Below are positions 34,233 to 43,447 of a stretch of DNA of 64,000 nt, one piece after another. The stretch's first letter is position 1. The number at the start of each line of letters is the position of its first letter. The position numbers and the translations under genes are program-made. The notes under the pieces are model-generated. The model was not told the DNA's origin, did no database searches, and saw nothing but the letters and a program-made list of their open reading frames with translations. Source of the DNA: Methyloversatilis discipulorum (GTDB taxonomy: Bacteria; Pseudomonadota; Gammaproteobacteria; Burkholderiales; Rhodocyclaceae); NCBI RefSeq assembly GCF_018780585.1, contig NZ_JADMJL010000016.1, positions 220,766 to 284,765 of the forward strand. Reading direction: 5' to 3'.

Positions 34233-35485
34233 ACACCGCGCGGGTATTCGCCTACGGCCTGCTCGGTGCGCCACTGGCGGCCGCCGCGCTGCCGATCTAC
34301 ATCCATATTCCGAAGCTGTATGCCGAACATTACGGCGTGTCGCTGACGCTGCTGGGCGTCGTGCTGTTCGCCGCGCGTCTGGTCGATGCGCTGGCCGACC
34401 CGTTGATCGGCGCCGCTGGCGATCGCGCGCGCGGGCGTCGCCTCATCGTGCTGCTCGGGCTGCTGCCGCTGGCGGTCGGACTGCCCGCGCTGGTGAAACC
34501 GCTGGCCGGCATCGACCCGCTGCTCTGGCTGGTCGGCGCGCTGCTGCTGGTCTATGCCGGCTACAGCATCGCCACGATTAATTACTCGGCCTGGGGCGCC
34601 GAGCTGTCGACCACGCCGGCGCTGGGTACGCGCCTGGTGGCCTCGCGCGAGGGCTGGGCACTGGTCGGCGTGGTCGCGGCGTCGGTCGCACCCGGTCTGC
34701 TGGCCGACGACGCACCGACCGGCCTGTGGCGCGCAGCGCTGTACTGGTTGCCCTGGCTGGCGCTGGCCGCGCTGCTGACCACGACCACGGTACCTGATCT
34801 GCGGCCGCAGGCAGTCGCGCAGCCGCTGCTGGTGACCCTGCGCGAGGTGATGCGGCACGCGCGCTTCCGCCGCCTGCTCGCGGTGTTCGCGCTCAATGGC
34901 ATCGCTGCGGCGGTGCCCGGCACGCTGGTGCTCTTCTTCATCGCCGACGTGCTGCAGGCGCCGGAGCGCGAAGGTCTTTTCCTGGCGCTCTACTTCGTCG
35001 CCGGCGTGCTGGCGCTGCCGCTGTGGACGCGGCTGGCCGACCGCATCGGCCGCGCGCGCAGCTGGGCCGCGTCGATGCTGCTGGCGATCGCCGTGTTCGG
35101 CTGGGCATGGACGCTCGGACCGGGCGACGCCACCGCCTTCATGCTCATCTGCGTCGGCTCGGGCATCGCATTGGGCGCCGACCTCGCGCTGCCGCCAGCG
35201 CTGCTGGCGGGTCTGATCGCGCGGCGCGAGGAGCCGCTGCCGGCCGGCGGCAGCTTCGGTGTATGGACCTTCGTCACCAAGCTCAACCTTGCGCTGGCCG
35301 CCGGCGTCGCCTTGCCTGCGCTGGCGCTGCTCGGCTACCGGCCGGGTGAGCAGGGCGACGAGGCGCGCGCCGCGCTGACCGCCGTCTATGCGCTGTTGCC
35401 GCTGCTGCTGAAGGCGGCGGCGCTCTGTCTGCTGTGGGCCGGCACGCGCCGGCTCGAACCCGATCTGCAAGGAGCTTCATCATGA
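34229..35485 (+). CDS. MFS carrier, GPH/MelB-like
   Basis: 418 residues with about twelve hydrophobic helices. The loop VDALADPLIGAAGDRARGRR between helices 2 and 3 is the MelB-type motif A. It lacks a substrate clue. Within this cluster, MFS genes of the same type are regularly found, so it may move a lipid precursor or head group across the inner membrane. The start is GTG at 34229 overlapping the previous stop; the stop overlaps the ATG of the lipoprotein gene. Confidence 0.78.
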   Translation: MNTARVFAYGLLGAPLAAAALPIYIHIPKLYAEHYGVSLTLLGVVLFAARLVDALADPLIGAAGDRARGRRLIVLLGLLPLAVGLPALVKPLAGIDPLLWLVGALLLVYAGYSIATINYSAWGAELSTTPALGTRLVASREGWALVGVVAASVAPGLLADDAPTGLWRAALYWLPWLALAALLTTTTVPDLRPQAVAQPLLVTLREVMRHARFRRLLAVFALNGIAAAVPGTLVLFFIADVLQAPEREGLFLALYFVAGVLALPLWTRLADRIGRARSWAASMLLAIAVFGWAWTLGPGDATAFMLICVGSGIALGADLALPPALLAGLIARREEPLPAGGSFGVWTFVTKLNLALAAGVALPALALLGYRPGEQGDEARAALTAVYALLPLLLKAAALCLLWAGTRRLEPDLQGASS

Positions 35486-36021
35486 AGAAAATGCTGTGCC
35501 GGCTGTTGTCGGTGCTCGGGCTGGCCGCGTTGGCCGGCTGCGGTGGTGTGCCGGTGGAGAAGTACGCGGCGCAGAAGCCGGTGCTCGATCTGAAGCAGTA
35601 TTTCAACGGCCCGGTGACCGGTTGGGGCATGTTCCAGGACCGCAGCGGCGAGGTGATCAAGCGTTTCGTCGTCCGCATCGACGCCCGCTGGCAGGGTGAC
35701 ACCGGCACGCTGGACGAGCGCTTCGAGTGGAGCGACGGCACGCAGACGCGGCGGGTGTGGACGCTGCGCCATCTGGGCGATGGCCGCTACAGCGGTCGGG
35801 CCGACGACGTGGTCGGCGAGGCGACCGGCGAGGCGAGCGGCAATGCGCTGCGCTGGCGCTACGTGCTCGCGCTGCCGGTGGACGACAAGGTCTACAACGT
35901 CGACTTCGACGACTGGATGTATCTGATCGACGACAAGGTGATGCTGAACCGCTCGGCGATGAGCAAGTTCGGCGTCCATCTGGGCGAGGTGACGCTGTCC
36001 TTCACCCGCGGCGCGCCGTGA
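35482..36021 (+). CDS. DUF3833 lipoprotein
   Basis: 179 residues. The signal peptide ends in the lipobox L-A-G-C (Cys19), so the protein is lipid-anchored. The DUF3833 body is recognisable by YFNGPVTGWGMFQDRSGEV, FEWSDGT and NVDFDDWMYLIDDKVMLNRS. It is likely attached to the outer membrane. AAGGAG precedes its ATG. The function is not known; it always travels with the Cfa/DUF1365/SDR set. Confidence 0.8.
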   Translation: MKKMLCRLLSVLGLAALAGCGGVPVEKYAAQKPVLDLKQYFNGPVTGWGMFQDRSGEVIKRFVVRIDARWQGDTGTLDERFEWSDGTQTRRVWTLRHLGDGRYSGRADDVVGEATGEASGNALRWRYVLALPVDDKVYNVDFDDWMYLIDDKVMLNRSAMSKFGVHLGEVTLSFTRGAP

Positions 36022-36800
36022 TGTTCGCGCCGCTGAATCCGCCCTTGAAGGATTGGGCAGGCAAGCGCGTCTGGCTGATCGGCGCGTCGAGCGGCATTGG
36101 CGCCGCACTGGCGCGCCGGCTGATCGACGCCGGCGCGCGCGTCGCCCTGACCGCGCGCGACGCGGCGCGACTGGCCGAGGTGGCCGGTCGCGCGCCGAAC
36201 GTGCTGCAGCTTCCGATGGATGTGAGCGAGCCGGGGGCGCTGGCCCGAGGCGCCGCCGAGTTGTGGGCGTGCTGGGGCGGCATCGACGCGGTGTTCTTCG
36301 TCGCTGCGCGCTACCGTCCGGTACGCGCCTGGGAACTGGACGACGACGATGTCGACGCCACGCTGCGCACCAACGTCGCCGCCGTCATGCACGGCTGCGC
36401 CGCGGTGCTGCCCGGCATGCTGGTGCAGCAGTCCGGTGCGCTGGTCATCGTGTCCAGCGTCGCTGGCTACCGGGGATTGCCGAAGGCGCTGGTCTACGGC
36501 GCGAGCAAGGCGGCGCTGATCAACTTCGCCGAGGTGCTGTACATGGACGTGCGTCCGCGCGGGCTGGGTGTGCATCTCGTGTGCCCGGGCTTCGTCGAAA
36601 CGCCGCTGACCGCGCAGAATGACTTCACGATGCCGGCGCTGATCAGCGCCGACGAGGCCGCCGGCCACATCCTCACCGGCCTGGCGCGTGGCGATTTCCA
36701 CATCCATTTTCCGAAGCGCTTCACTGGCTGGCTGCGCGTGCTGCGGCTGCTGCCCTACCGGCTGTACTTCGCCGCGGTCAGGCGAATGACCGGCCTGTGA
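36021..36800 (+). CDS. Short-chain dehydrogenase/reductase, last gene of the light-stress operon
   Basis: 259 residues. NAD(P) site G-A-S-S-G-I-G-A (about 21-28), the N-V-A-A stabilising motif near 117, the catalytic Ser in IVSSVAGYRG, Tyr-x3-Lys in YGASKAAL, and VCPGFVETPLT. The C-terminal tail is basic and hydrophobic (KRFTGWLRVLRLLPYRLYFAAVRRM), suggesting peripheral membrane contact. It should reduce or oxidise a hydroxyl or keto group, plausibly on a lipid. It starts on the base after the lipoprotein TG, sharing one base. No T-run terminator follows; the next gene is convergent 16 bases away. Confidence 0.85.
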   Translation: MFAPLNPPLKDWAGKRVWLIGASSGIGAALARRLIDAGARVALTARDAARLAEVAGRAPNVLQLPMDVSEPGALARGAAELWACWGGIDAVFFVAARYRPVRAWELDDDDVDATLRTNVAAVMHGCAAVLPGMLVQQSGALVIVSSVAGYRGLPKALVYGASKAALINFAEVLYMDVRPRGLGVHLVCPGFVETPLTAQNDFTMPALISADEAAGHILTGLARGDFHIHFPKRFTGWLRVLRLLPYRLYFAAVRRMTGL

Positions 36801-36816
36801 GCGCGGCGCCCGCCGT

Positions 36817-38319
36817 TCAGCGATCGACGCGGGGGCGCGTCAGGCGTCGGGCGGCGATCGCCACGGCGCTGACCGACAGGGTGAGGCCGGCCAGCGCGGC
36901 CAGCCACAGCAGCGCGTAGCGCAGGGCGGGGCGCCCGGCCAGCGCCGGCAGTTCGAAGCTGTGCGGCGCATTGAACAGCCAGCGGCGCAGGCGGGCGTCG
37001 CGGTCCAGCGTGCCGAGCAGGCGACCGTCGAGCGCGTCGATATGCACCCAGGTCTCCGCGTCGTCCTCCAGTTTCACGCGCCACACCGGCAGCTCCTTCG
37101 CGTCGCGTCGGGCGTACCACCAGGCGTCCTCGTGGATCAGGCGTTCGATCGCCGCCAGCCGCGCGTCCGGGATCAGCGCGCGTGCCACCGCCTCGGCGTG
37201 GTGTTCGGTCACGTCGGGGTGGCCGAGGTCGGGCATGTCCACGCTGCGCCGGAAGCCGTTGCCGGCGGTGAGCGTCATGCGAGCCTGACCGCGCACCCAG
37301 TAGAGCTGCACCTCCTTCCAGTCCGCCTCGGCGAACAGCGGCGCCAGCGCCTGTGTCTCGTGCGGCCACGGAAACGTGGCGGCCACGCTGCCGGTGTAGC
37401 GTGCCATCGCTGCGTTGCCCGGCGGCGTGTTGCGCAGCCAGTCGCCGGGCGACATCGACAGCCAGCCGCTGACCATCCAGGCGAGCACGAACAGACCGCC
37501 GCCCAGACCGACCAGATGGTGCAGCTTCATCCAGCCGGAGAAGGGGCTGAGCGGCGCCCGCCGGCGCAGCCGCAGCACCCCCAGCAGCAGTCCGCTCAAT
37601 GCCGAAATGCAGCAGATGCCGGACACCCACAGCAGCGTCTGCCGCCACAGCGCCGACTGTTCGCGTAGCGGCGTGAAGTAGAACCAGTGTGGCACGGCGC
37701 CGACCCAGTTCCAGAGGCGCTCGCGCTGGGTGCTGTCGCGCACCACCTCGCCGCTGCGTGCCGACACGTAGAGCTCGGTGCCGGCGTCGTCGTCCAGCGC
37801 GATGCGGTGGAAGGGGCGCTGGCGGTCCAGCGTCGCCAGCACCGTCCATTGGTCGCGTTCGACGATGCCCACGTGGCGCGCGCCCGGCTGGTCGGAGAAG
37901 GCGCGTGCGATGGCTTCGGCCCGGGCGGCGTCGATGGCGGTGATGCGTGCGCCGCTGCGCGCGCTGATGGCATGTCGTCCGCCGTCGGCCATGGCCATGC
38001 GCCAGACCGGTTCGCTGCCGCCATCCTCGCGCGGCAGCGCCTCCAGCCACAGGCGACGCGGGAAACTGTGCACGTCGGCCGCCTGCAACGCCGCGGTCGG
38101 CGACACCCTGATCTGCGCCGCGTCGAGCACGCCCAGACCGTGCAGGCGTTCGGCGTCGCTCAGCGCGGGGAAGCCGACCACGCTCATCACCAGTCCGGAG
38201 CCGAACCACATGACGAACAGCAGGCAGCCGGCGATGCCCAGCCAGCGGTGCACGGTGGCGAGGGCGCCCGGCAGGCGGCGAGCGAGGGCGGGCAGGGAGG
38301 CGCTGAGCGGTGGGAACAT
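36817..38319 (-). CDS. PepSY-associated TM protein
   Basis: 500 residues. Helices are visible near 22-48 (VHRWLGIAGCLLFVMWFGSGLVM), 225-250, 275-295 and 460-485. The region between holds PepSY-like repeats (RAEAIARAFSDQ; HAEAVARALIPDARL). PepSY-TM proteins (DUF2271 neighbours, PiuB family) are linked to siderophore or iron reduction at the inner membrane. H-R-W-L-G and H-H-L-V-G histidines inside or next to helices could bind heme. Transcribed with the small membrane protein upstream (12 bases apart). The substrate is unknown. Confidence 0.75.
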   Translation of the reverse strand: MFPPLSASLPALARRLPGALATVHRWLGIAGCLLFVMWFGSGLVMSVVGFPALSDAERLHGLGVLDAAQIRVSPTAALQAADVHSFPRRLWLEALPREDGGSEPVWRMAMADGGRHAISARSGARITAIDAARAEAIARAFSDQPGARHVGIVERDQWTVLATLDRQRPFHRIALDDDAGTELYVSARSGEVVRDSTQRERLWNWVGAVPHWFYFTPLREQSALWRQTLLWVSGICCISALSGLLLGVLRLRRRAPLSPFSGWMKLHHLVGLGGGLFVLAWMVSGWLSMSPGDWLRNTPPGNAAMARYTGSVAATFPWPHETQALAPLFAEADWKEVQLYWVRGQARMTLTAGNGFRRSVDMPDLGHPDVTEHHAEAVARALIPDARLAAIERLIHEDAWWYARRDAKELPVWRVKLEDDAETWVHIDALDGRLLGTLDRDARLRRWLFNAPHSFELPALAGRPALRYALLWLAALAGLTLSVSAVAIAARRLTRPRVDR

Positions 38320-38331
38320 GCGCTCTGCGGA

Positions 38332-39006
38332 TCAGCCGGCGCGCCGGGCGTCGGCAAGCGGCGCGGTGCGCGTCCTCGCGCGGCGCGCGTACAGACCGGT
38401 CAGCCAGTCGAGTGCGCAGTAGAAGGCGCCGGCCGCCAGCGGCGGGTTGGCAGCCGTCAGCGGCAGGCCGGGCACTTCGGACCGCCAGGTCCAGCAGCCG
38501 AGCGCGGTGCCGTACAGTTCCATCGCCAGCGCCAGCACGAACATGGTCGAGTACAGCCGCGGCGACGGGCCGAAGCGCAGCGCGAGCAGGTAGAGCGCGA
38601 ACAGCGGCAGGCTGATGCCGTCGGCCCCGAACAGCGCCCAGGCAGCCACCAGGCCGAGCGCCAGCGGCGGCACGGCGTCGGTCACACCGTGCGGCAGGCG
38701 TTCGCTTAGCCACACGCCGAGCGCGTAAAGCAGCACGTGGCCCGGCGGCACGAACAGCGGCAGATTGCCGAGGCGGTAGTCGTACACCCCCCACCACAGC
38801 GACAGCACGATCTCGCCGAAGGTGGCCCAGGCGAGGCAGACCATCCACTGTGCGCGCTGCTCGGGCGCGGCGCGCAGACAGAGCACGCCGAGCAATGCCC
38901 AGGTCCACAGTGCGACGACGTGCGGCGCCCAGGTGGCGCCGTGCGCGTCCAGCCAGAGGCCGCCGACGATGGTCAGCACGATGGCGAGGGCGAAGGGCGT
39001 GGTCAT
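38332..39006 (-). CDS. Integral membrane protein of unknown function
   Basis: 224 residues with six or seven hydrophobic helices and few charged residues. Motif-like parts are [22 protein letters not shown] and [19 protein letters not shown], which recall carotenoid-type or uncharacterised membrane proteins of proteobacteria; I cannot name it. The ATG at 39006 has no ribosome site. TATACAT six to seven bases upstream looks like a -10 element, so a leaderless start is possible. It is probably co-transcribed with the PepSY-TM gene. Confidence 0.6.
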   Translation of the reverse strand: MTTPFALAIVLTIVGGLWLDAHGATWAPHVVALWTWALLGVLCLRAAPEQRAQWMVCLAWATFGEIVLSLWWGVYDYRLGNLPLFVPPGHVLLYALGVWLSERLPHGVTDAVPPLALGLVAAWALFGADGISLPLFALYLLALRFGPSPRLYSTMFVLALAMELYGTALGCWTWRSEVPGLPLTAANPPLAAGAFYCALDWLTGLYARRARTRTAPLADARRAG

Positions 39007-39088
39007 CTATATGTATACGGTCGGGCCGGGCGGGGCCGGCCGGGCCTGCATGGTAGACTCTGCGCCTCGAAAAATCGCGGGTTTTCCC

Positions 39089-40258
39089 ATGTCCGGCAAT
39101 ACTTTGGGCACGCTTTTCTGTGTCACCTCCTTCGGTGAATCGCATGGCCCGGCCATCGGCTGCGTGGTCGACGGCTGTCCGCCGGGGCTGGCGCTGAGCG
39201 CCGCCGACATCCAGGCCGAACTGGACCGGCGCAAGCCCGGCACCTCGCGCCATGTGACGCAGCGGCGCGAGCCCGACGAAGTGGAAATCCTGTCCGGCGT
39301 GTTCGAGGGCGTCACCACCGGCACGCCGATCGCACTGCTCATCCGCAACCAGGACCAGCGCTCGAAGGATTACGGCAACATCGCCGAAACCTTCCGCCCG
39401 GGCCATGCCGACTACGGCTACTGGCAGAAGTACGGCATCCGCGATCACCGTGGCGGCGGCCGCTCGTCGGCGCGCGAGACCGCGGTGCGCGTGGCGGCCG
39501 GCGCGATCGCCCGCAAGTGGCTGCGTGAGCGCTACGGCATCGATATCCACGGCTGGATGAGCCAGCTCGGCCCGATCCGCATCGAATACCGCGACCGCGA
39601 CGCGATCGCCAACAACCCCTTCTTCGCGCCGGACGCCACCATCGTCCCCGAGCTCGAACTGTTCATGGACCAGCTGCGCAAGTCGGGCGATTCCTGCGGT
39701 GCCCGGATCGATGTCGTTGCCAGCGGCGTGCCGGTCGGTTGGGGCGAACCGGTGTACGACCGTCTCGACGCCGACATCGCGCACGCGATGATGGGCATCA
39801 ACGCGGTCAAGGGTGTGGAGATCGGCGCCGGTTTCGCCAGCGTCGAACAGCGCGGCACCGAGCACTCGGACGAAATGTCGCCGCAGGGCTTCCTGTCGAA
39901 CAACGCCGGCGGCGTGCTCGGCGGCATTTCGACCGGGCAGGACGTGCGCGTGTCGATCGCCATCAAGCCCACCTCCAGCATCCGCCTGGACCGCCATTCG
40001 ATCGACAAGGTCGGCAACCCGGTCATCGTGAACACGCACGGCCGGCACGACCCCTGCGTCGGCATCCGCGCCACGCCGGTGGCGGAAGCCATGCTGGCAC
40101 TGGTGCTGATGGACCACGCGCTGCGCCACCGCGCGCAGTGCGGCGACGTCGACTGCCCGACGCCGCGCATTCCGGCGGCCGCCCCGGCCGACGTGATCGA
40201 ACGGCTGCGCGCGCAACGCGACGCCGCCGTGGACGACCCGGAGCCGGACGAAGCCTGA
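39089..40258 (+). CDS. aroC: Chorismate synthase
   Basis: 389 residues. Signature segments: [11 protein letters not shown]-like [19 protein letters not shown] at the N-terminus, [35 protein letters not shown] and NVLCG-type ending region with [19 protein letters not shown]. It converts EPSP to chorismate with reduced FMN, the last common step to aromatic amino acids. It is slightly longer than the 360-residue norm because of an Asp/Glu/Ala tail. The ATG at 39089 begins [10 protein letters not shown] as usual. A large GC-rich stem-loop follows (GCCGTCGCTGC at 40268, GCAGCGACGGC at 40292). Confidence 0.95.
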   Translation: MSGNTLGTLFCVTSFGESHGPAIGCVVDGCPPGLALSAADIQAELDRRKPGTSRHVTQRREPDEVEILSGVFEGVTTGTPIALLIRNQDQRSKDYGNIAETFRPGHADYGYWQKYGIRDHRGGGRSSARETAVRVAAGAIARKWLRERYGIDIHGWMSQLGPIRIEYRDRDAIANNPFFAPDATIVPELELFMDQLRKSGDSCGARIDVVASGVPVGWGEPVYDRLDADIAHAMMGINAVKGVEIGAGFASVEQRGTEHSDEMSPQGFLSNNAGGVLGGISTGQDVRVSIAIKPTSSIRLDRHSIDKVGNPVIVNTHGRHDPCVGIRATPVAEAMLALVLMDHALRHRAQCGDVDCPTPRIPAAAPADVIERLRAQRDAAVDDPEPDEA

Positions 40259-40509
40259 GCGGTGTTCGCCGTCGCTGCGCCTGCCCCGGGTGCAGCGACG
40301 GCAGTCTGGCCGGCGGCGACGGCCGTCGCCATGATCGCGCCGGCGCCTGTCGACCTGCCCTGATACGCCCGGCCGGATGCCCCCCGCGCAGCCGCCTCCC
40401 CTCCCTCCCGTCCTTTTTCCCTTCAGCACCGACCGTCCGACCGAACCGCTGGCGAACCGCGTTTGCGCTGAATCGACGGCCGCTGCCATGAGGTATGTCG
40501 TCACCCTAT

Positions 40510-40700
40510 CGGGAATGTTCCCGTCAATGCCGGGATGATGTCCCGGTCAGCGCCGCCGACCCGCCTTCCGCACCAGGCCGCGGCCCGCGCGCGATCGACG
40601 CTACGCCTTCGGCATGCGTTCATTCCCCGGGAATGAAACCGGCGAACGGGAAGTTTTCCCCTTGTTATCCGCACGGGATGTTTTCCCTGTTTCCGGGTGA
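40510..40700. promoter_or_regulatory. Array of GGGAA...TTCCC inverted repeats upstream of a TonB receptor
   Basis: Four related sites: CGGGAA-TG-TTCCCG (40510-40523), TTCATTCCC-C-GGGAATGAA (40619-40637, perfect 9-1-9), GGGAA-GTT-TTCCC (40648-40660) and GGGATGTTTTCCC (40676-40688). The shared half-site and the closeness to the receptor start suggest a cooperative regulator binding site. No regulator gene lies next to it. Confidence 0.5.
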
Positions 40701-40741
40701 GGCGCCTCGGTACAAGACGGGAAACAAATAGCCCGTGGCGC

Positions 40742-40760
40742 TGTAGGAGTCCGTCCTACA
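40742..40760 (+). promoter_or_regulatory. Leader hairpin before the receptor start
   Basis: TGTAGGA (40742-40748), GTCCG, TCCTACA (40754-40760), ending nine bases before the ATG at 40770. It borders the GAGG ribosome site (40763-40766) and could affect translation. Confidence 0.4.
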
Positions 40761-40769
40761 TCGAGGTCG

Positions 40770-43415
40770 ATGACAAGGCATACAAGAAGAGGAGGGGCGA
40801 GGTCGCTTGCGGCACTCGCTCTGGCCGCAGGGCCGTTCGCCGGTACCGCAATCGCGCAGGAGGAAGAGGTGATCGAGCTGGCACCGGTCGAGATTCGCGC
40901 ACCGCGCATCATCACGCCCCTGCCGGGCGTGGTGATCGATCAGGAGCAGACGACCAGCAATGTGCAAAGCGCCACCTCGGAGGATATTTCCCGATCGCAG
41001 TCAATTGGCCTGACCGACTTTCTGAATAATCAGATGCAGTCGGTCAGCGTGAACGACTACCAGGGCAATCCGTTTCAACAGGATCTCGTCTTCCGGGGCT
41101 TTTCAGCCTCGCCGCTGATCGGAACCCCACAAGGGCTTTCGGTGTATTTCGACGGCGTCCGTATAAACGAGCCGTTCGGCGAAGTGGTGAATTGGGACAT
41201 GATTCCGCTCAATGCCATTTCAAGAATGGACTTGATGCCGGGCTCGAATCCGCTTTTTGGTCTCAATACGCTCGGCGGCGCGCTGTCGCTTTCTCCGAAA
41301 ACGGGGTTCACTGAGGAGAAATTCTCGGCTGCCGTCACGACAGGCCGCTGGGGGCGTCTTCAGCGACAGATGTCGATCGGCGGGAACGACGGTTCGATCG
41401 GTGGATTCTTCGCGTTGAACCATTTCGAGGAAGATGGCTGGAGGCAGAACTCGCCGTCGAATGTCGCGCAATATTACGGTCGAGTCGATAAAAAAACGTC
41501 CTTTGGCGCGGTCGGTGTGTCGGGCATGTTTGCCGACAATCGTCTTACCGGAAACGGGACCGTTCCAATCGAGAGCTACGCTTCAAACCCGGGTCAAGTA
41601 TTTACGTCGCCTGATCGCGTGTCGAATGAACTTGCACATTTTACGGTCTCCAGCCGTTTCGATGTCTCCGACAACTCGACACTGTCTGCACAGATCTATA
41701 AGAGAAACGTTACGCAGAATTCATTCAGTGGCGATTTCTGGGACGAGTGGTCGCAGGCAATAAGGCGTGCGGGTGCAATGGATGTGTCGGTGTGCCCGGA
41801 CGGATTCAGTGCCATTGATGGTGCAATCGAGGTTGACGGGACGGGTTGTGGTGGCCTCACGCCAAACGGCCTCGTCAATTTCGGAAAGTCGAGCCAGAAG
41901 TCCTACGGAATTTCCCTCCAGTATTCGCACGTTACAGAAACGAACCAGCTTGTTCTCGGTGCAACGGCGGACAGGAATTCGGTTGATTTTCAGCAGTCGC
42001 AGATGTTGGGCTTCATTCAGGACGACCGGAGTGTGATCCTGGAACCTTACAGGTTCGACGATATCGGGCTGGAAGCCCTGCGTCGAAAGATCATCCGGAA
42101 CAACTTGACCGGCAGCAGTGATTCGAAATCTGTTTTCTTCAACAACATCTGGAGCATCCGTCCGAATCTTCATCTGAATTTTGGTCTCAGACATAACCGG
42201 ACAAACGTCAAGAACTATCTCGTTTCCGACAGGCCGCGGCCGCTCTATCAGTTCAATGAAGCATATTTCAATCGCCCAAATTACGAAAGGTGCGGCGCAG
42301 AGAATGACGATGCTGGCGCACGCTATTACTGTACATCGGGTGATTACGTCTACCGGAGCCTGAACCCCTCCGTTGGCGTGTCCTGGTTGCCGGAGCCGGA
42401 CCTGAATCTGTATTCAAACTACAGCCAGGGGACGCGTGTGCCGTCGGCGATCGAGCTCGGCTGTGCGCGGGACCGTGAGTCCGAGAGCTCGGATGGTATC
42501 AATCAGGGCAGCTCGCCCGGATGTTCTATTCCCACTGCGCTTTCGAGTGACCCTTTCCTCCCACAGGTCTGGTCGCACACGGTGGAATTGGGTGTTCGAG
42601 GTTCGTCCTCCATCCCCGACGGTTCGATAAGGTGGAACGCATCGGTTTACCGCACTGAACTCAAGGACGACATTCTTTTTGTTTCGATGGGTTCGCGTAA
42701 CCGAGGTGTTTTCGACACCTTCGGCGAAACGCTCCGTCAGGGGTTCGAACTTTCGGTTGAGGGCAAGTCGGGCAAACACTCTTTCCGAGCGTCCTGGTCA
42801 CGGATCGATGCGACTTACGAATCCGAAGCGGTGCTTGTCAACCGCTCGAACTCCAGTTCCGAGACACGAGCTGGGCTGCTCAACACCTTCAATATCTCAC
42901 CCGGTGATCGGATTCCGGGAATTCCCCGGGATTCGTTCCGCCTGAATTGGGGCTACCAGGTTTCGGACAAGTTCGAGATCGGGCTGTCGATGATTGCTCA
43001 TTCCTCCGCATTTGTTCGGGGTAATGAAAATAACGAACATGAGCCGGTAGGGACGGATTCAAACGGGCAACCCACAGCGGCACTCAATGATCCGACCATT
43101 ACCATGGAGCCTGGTCGGCGCTATGTGGGACGCGGAAAGAACCCCGGGTACGCCTTCTTCAACTTCATCTCTTCCTACAGGTTCAGCCCCTCACTGCTGT
43201 TGAGTGTTCGCGTCGATAACGTGTTCAACAAGGACTACGTAACGGCAGGAGACCTGGGCCTGAATCCTTTCGCGCCAACACGCTGGGGTGTGCGTGATGG
43301 AGCCGGATTCAATTACAACTCGAATGACTGGTTGCACACCACTTTTGTCGGACCTGGAGCTCCCCGTGCGATCTGGCTGACCATGAACTACACGCTGGAT
43401 TTGCCGGGCAGGTGA
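40770..43415 (+). CDS. TonB-dependent receptor in a lower-GC block
   Basis: 881 residues. Signal peptide MTRHTRRGGARSLAALALAAGPFAGTAIA. The plug follows (VEIRAPRI; IGLTDFLNNQMQSVSVNDY; GLSVYFDGVRINEPFGEV; MDLMPGSNPLFGLNTLGGAL), then a large barrel ending LTMNYTLDLPGR, so the usual final Phe is absent. Phe/Asn/Ser-rich loops and codons such as AAT, TTT and AAA are far more common than in neighbouring genes, suggesting transfer or relaxed selection. Length and domain order fit heme, sugar or peptide receptors; the substrate is unknown. Two PEP-CTERM genes follow 32 and 27 bases apart and are probably in the same operon. Confidence 0.8.
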   Translation: MTRHTRRGGARSLAALALAAGPFAGTAIAQEEEVIELAPVEIRAPRIITPLPGVVIDQEQTTSNVQSATSEDISRSQSIGLTDFLNNQMQSVSVNDYQGNPFQQDLVFRGFSASPLIGTPQGLSVYFDGVRINEPFGEVVNWDMIPLNAISRMDLMPGSNPLFGLNTLGGALSLSPKTGFTEEKFSAAVTTGRWGRLQRQMSIGGNDGSIGGFFALNHFEEDGWRQNSPSNVAQYYGRVDKKTSFGAVGVSGMFADNRLTGNGTVPIESYASNPGQVFTSPDRVSNELAHFTVSSRFDVSDNSTLSAQIYKRNVTQNSFSGDFWDEWSQAIRRAGAMDVSVCPDGFSAIDGAIEVDGTGCGGLTPNGLVNFGKSSQKSYGISLQYSHVTETNQLVLGATADRNSVDFQQSQMLGFIQDDRSVILEPYRFDDIGLEALRRKIIRNNLTGSSDSKSVFFNNIWSIRPNLHLNFGLRHNRTNVKNYLVSDRPRPLYQFNEAYFNRPNYERCGAENDDAGARYYCTSGDYVYRSLNPSVGVSWLPEPDLNLYSNYSQGTRVPSAIELGCARDRESESSDGINQGSSPGCSIPTALSSDPFLPQVWSHTVELGVRGSSSIPDGSIRWNASVYRTELKDDILFVSMGSRNRGVFDTFGETLRQGFELSVEGKSGKHSFRASWSRIDATYESEAVLVNRSNSSSETRAGLLNTFNISPGDRIPGIPRDSFRLNWGYQVSDKFEIGLSMIAHSSAFVRGNENNEHEPVGTDSNGQPTAALNDPTITMEPGRRYVGRGKNPGYAFFNFISSYRFSPSLLLSVRVDNVFNKDYVTAGDLGLNPFAPTRWGVRDGAGFNYNSNDWLHTTFVGPGAPRAIWLTMNYTLDLPGR

Positions 43416-43447
43416 TCTTTTGTTGTTGATTTTTAAAGGAGGGTGCT

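Larger units (their letters stand above)
40259..40769. other. Long intergenic region with many inverted repeats, no gene
   Basis: After the 11-bp stem behind aroC (40268-40302), GGCGACGG-CCGTCGCC (40315-40330) is a perfect 16-base palindrome. From 40510 the composition drops in GC and a family of GGGAA/TTCCC repeats begins, listed separately. TGTAGGA-GTCCG-TCCTACA (40742-40760) is a perfect 7-bp hairpin just before the receptor gene. I find no open frame with a ribosome site. Confidence 0.6.

Noticed and set aside
40259-40769. Short open frames in the region before the TonB receptor
   Set aside because: None has a ribosome site, normal codon use or a protein-like composition; the region is dominated by inverted repeats.
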